Below are positions 6,607 to 7,777 of a stretch of DNA of 7,777 nucleotides, piece by piece. Origin of the DNA: an uncultured Pelolinea sp. (GTDB taxonomy: Bacteria > Chloroflexota > Anaerolineae > Anaerolineales > Anaerolineaceae); the NCBI GenBank assembly GCA_937902055.1, contig CALGUJ010000038.1:1-7777 (forward strand), read 5' to 3'. The notes under the pieces are model-generated. The model saw only the letters and a program-made list of their open reading frames with translations. It did no database searches and was not told the origin of the DNA. Every line of letters starts with the position of its first letter. Position 1 is the stretch's first letter. Position numbers and translations under genes: made by a program.

Positions 6607-7251
6607 ATGACATTTTTTGACGTTTTATCTGAGAAGACGCATCAGAATTTTGAAGCACGCCACCAGGTCAGGGAAAATGCGCTCAACCAAACGCGCGCGT
6701 TGACGCGCTGCTCCGCCAACGCCATCCGCGCCATTCACCGCGGCGAAAAAGATATCGCCGAAGAAAATATGCGCGCCGGGCAGACAATCGTGGAAGACCT
6801 GAAACAATCCGTGAAACCGTACCCGGAAATCTATTTTTCCGGGTACACCCAGGATGCTCTGAAAGAATACGTGGAAGCGCGCCTGACCATCGACGTGATC
6901 AGCAACCAGTCGCTGCCCATGCCGGAAGAATTGGGCGTGGAATACGCCACCTATATTCGCGGGCTGGCCGAGATCATCGGCGAGCTGCGCCGGCGCTGCC
7001 TGGATATCCTGCGCCAGGGTTATTCCGATGAAGCCGAACGACTGCTGACATTCATGGACGATATTTACGCTATCCTGGTGACGCTCGATTATCCGGATGC
7101 GATCACCGACGGACTGCGCCGCCAGACGGACCTGGTGCGCGGGATCATCGAACGCACGCGCGCCGACCTGACGCTCAGCTTGCGCGAGCAGCGTTTGCAG
7201 CAATCACTGCAGGATTTTGAAACCCGCTTCAACGGCCATGCCAAGGGGTAA
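6607..7251 (+). CDS. Translin/TRAX-like protein
   Basis: This is a 214-residue, all-helical protein of the translin superfamily. Eukaryotic translin and TRAX form the C3PO RNase; archaea and some bacteria have relatives. The match shows in HRGEKDIAEEN, YPEIYFSGYTQDALKEYVEA (about 72-91), YIRGLAEIIGELRRRCLDIL and a C-terminal part with TLDYPDAITDGLRRQTDLVRG. KEYVEA gives E87 and E90, matching the paired Glu of the TRAX QEYVEA motif. GLAEIIGEL gives E122 and E126, where TRAX has Asp and Glu. The catalytic-type acidic cluster is therefore kept, which suggests an RNA or DNA nuclease rather than a binding protein only. There is no signal peptide or membrane segment, so it is cytoplasmic. The ribosome binding site is weak, and translation may be coupled to ssb. 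The family call is firm; activity is inferred. Confidence 0.88.
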   Translation: MTFFDVLSEKTHQNFEARHQVRENALNQTRALTRCSANAIRAIHRGEKDIAEENMRAGQTIVEDLKQSVKPYPEIYFSGYTQDALKEYVEARLTIDVISNQSLPMPEELGVEYATYIRGLAEIIGELRRRCLDILRQGYSDEAERLLTFMDDIYAILVTLDYPDAITDGLRRQTDLVRGIIERTRADLTLSLREQRLQQSLQDFETRFNGHAKG

Positions 7252-7492
7252 GCGCACCATACGAGCAGCGGAGATCGGGTCATTCATCTACTGCCAGCGA
7301 GCCTGGTGGTACCAGCGAAAAAAAATCAAACCGCTCAACCAGGATGAACTGGCGGACGGCAGCGAGTTCCATGGCGAACATTGGCTGCAAACCAGTTCCG
7401 CCAGATCCCTGCGCGCGGCTGCCTGGTTCATCCTGACCGCCGGCCTGGTGATCCTGGCCGTCTACTTCGGGCTGCAGGCCGGAGGCGGTTAA
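7238..7492 (+). CDS. N-terminal half of a Cas4-like nuclease with a C-terminal membrane helix
   Basis: This 84-residue protein matches only the start of the Cas4/RecB-like PD-(D/E)xK nucleases. TIRAAEIGSFIYCQRAWW (7-24) resembles the conserved opening with the first iron-sulfur Cys (C19). LADGSEFHGEH (38-48) carries the GxxxH motif (H45) that in full Cas4 proteins is a metal-site residue. Instead of the rest of the nuclease, residues 60-79 form one transmembrane helix, then GGG and a stop. The catalytic part is in the next gene, overlapping by one base. The ATG at 7238 lies inside the translin gene (14-base overlap) and has no clear ribosome binding site; a TTG at 7217 is a weaker alternative. 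The split at a membrane helix looks genuine rather than a frameshift, because each half has proper ends. Confidence 0.75.
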   Translation: MPRGKRTIRAAEIGSFIYCQRAWWYQRKKIKPLNQDELADGSEFHGEHWLQTSSARSLRAAAWFILTAGLVILAVYFGLQAGGG

Positions 7493-7494
7493 TG
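7481..7494 (+). promoter_or_regulatory. Ribosome binding site and TAATG overlap coupling the two nuclease halves
   Basis: GGAGG (7481-7485), within the last codons of the 84-residue protein, lies six bases before the ATG at 7492. The ATG shares its A with the upstream TAA stop. This arrangement is typical of translational coupling and supports the two frames being real, co-expressed genes made in similar amounts. Confidence 0.8.
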
Positions 7495-7777
7495 GCGCTG
7501 CCGCATTGGTTCTTCACCCTGCTGCCCCTGGTCCTGATCGGGCTGGCCATTCTTTTCTTTTGGGTTTCCGGATGGCTCAAGGAGCAAACCGGCCTGCCGG
7601 ATGGGAAGATCATTTACTCGGATACCGGCCGCTGGGGAAAACCCGCCAAACCGCTTTACAACGCCGAACTGGGATTGACCGGCAAACCCGACTACCTGAT
7701 CCGCAAGAACGGGACCATCATCCCGGTTGAAGTGAAAAGCACCTGGGCGCCGCCGGCGCCTTACGAAAGTCACAAAC
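7492..7777 (+). CDS. C-terminal half of a Cas4-like PD-(D/E)xK nuclease, membrane-tethered (3' partial)
   Basis: The frame is open to the window edge, with 95 residues visible. Residues 5-28 form a transmembrane helix (HWFFTLLPLVLIGLAILFFW). A soluble part follows, with KIIYSDTGRW, then LTGKPDYLI (D67) and IIPVEVKS (E80, K82). GxPD followed by ExK is the catalytic core of PD-(D/E)xK nucleases, and the spacing and PVEVKS wording match Cas4/RecB-like members. Family knowledge predicts a QY-type motif and three more cysteines downstream, beyond the window. The N-terminal motif region missing here is supplied by the preceding gene, so the two products probably assemble into one nuclease at the membrane. 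No CRISPR repeats or other cas genes are seen here, so a CRISPR role is not supported. Confidence 0.82.
   Translation, partial: MALPHWFFTLLPLVLIGLAILFFWVSGWLKEQTGLPDGKIIYSDTGRWGKPAKPLYNAELGLTGKPDYLIRKNGTIIPVEVKSTWAPPAPYESHK

Noticed and set aside
6625..7203. Antisense open frame over the translin-like gene
   Set aside because: The sense frame matches the translin family along its whole length; the antisense frame matches nothing.
7238..7494. The two nuclease halves as one gene broken by a frameshift
   Set aside because: Each half ends or begins with its own complete membrane helix, and the second has a strong ribosome binding site and an ATG overlapping the stop, which fits two designed genes better.
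7238..7777. A CRISPR-Cas locus, suggested by the Cas4-like motifs
   Set aside because: No direct repeats or spacers and no other cas genes appear in the window. Cas4/RecB-like nucleases also occur outside CRISPR loci.

Overview
The window looks like an ordinary chromosomal segment of a moderately GC-rich bacterium. A member of the Chloroflexota, possibly Anaerolineae, is my best guess. This rests on gene content alone: a bacterial translin/TRAX-like gene just behind ssb, a LysM protein with a Pro/Thr linker and a C-terminal membrane anchor, and a NarX/DesK-type two-component pair. No rRNA or other taxonomic marker is present, so the assignment is inference.

Left part (1-4030, + strand): a membrane sensor histidine kinase overlaps its LuxR/NarL-type response regulator. 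After about 200 bases come a small DUF2007-like protein and a long reading frame joining a receiver domain to a membrane acyltransferase-3 domain. A strong ribosome binding site and ATG lie inside this last frame at the domain junction, and tandem stop codons sit one frame away, so the fusion may be recent, or the result of an indel or sequence error. A strong intrinsic terminator (3993-4030) closes the block.

Middle part (4083-6060, - strand): a flavodoxin-like protein, a small cupin and a secreted LysM/B-type-domain surface protein. The LysM gene has its own terminator (5217-5249) and an extended -10 promoter. It is divergent from the next block.

Right part (6090-7777, + strand): a promoter drives ssb, followed closely by a translin/TRAX-like gene that keeps an acidic residue set resembling the TRAX nuclease site. 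Next come two coupled genes (overlap TAATG) that together look like one Cas4/RecB-type nuclease cut in two at a membrane hairpin. The first carries the N-terminal Cys and His motifs followed by a transmembrane helix. The second starts with a transmembrane helix and carries the GKPD and EVK catalytic motifs; it runs off the window. A single-strand DNA binding protein, a putative RNase and a membrane-tethered nuclease in one apparent operon is the most interesting part of the window. It could be a nucleic-acid processing system, but nothing here proves a joint function.
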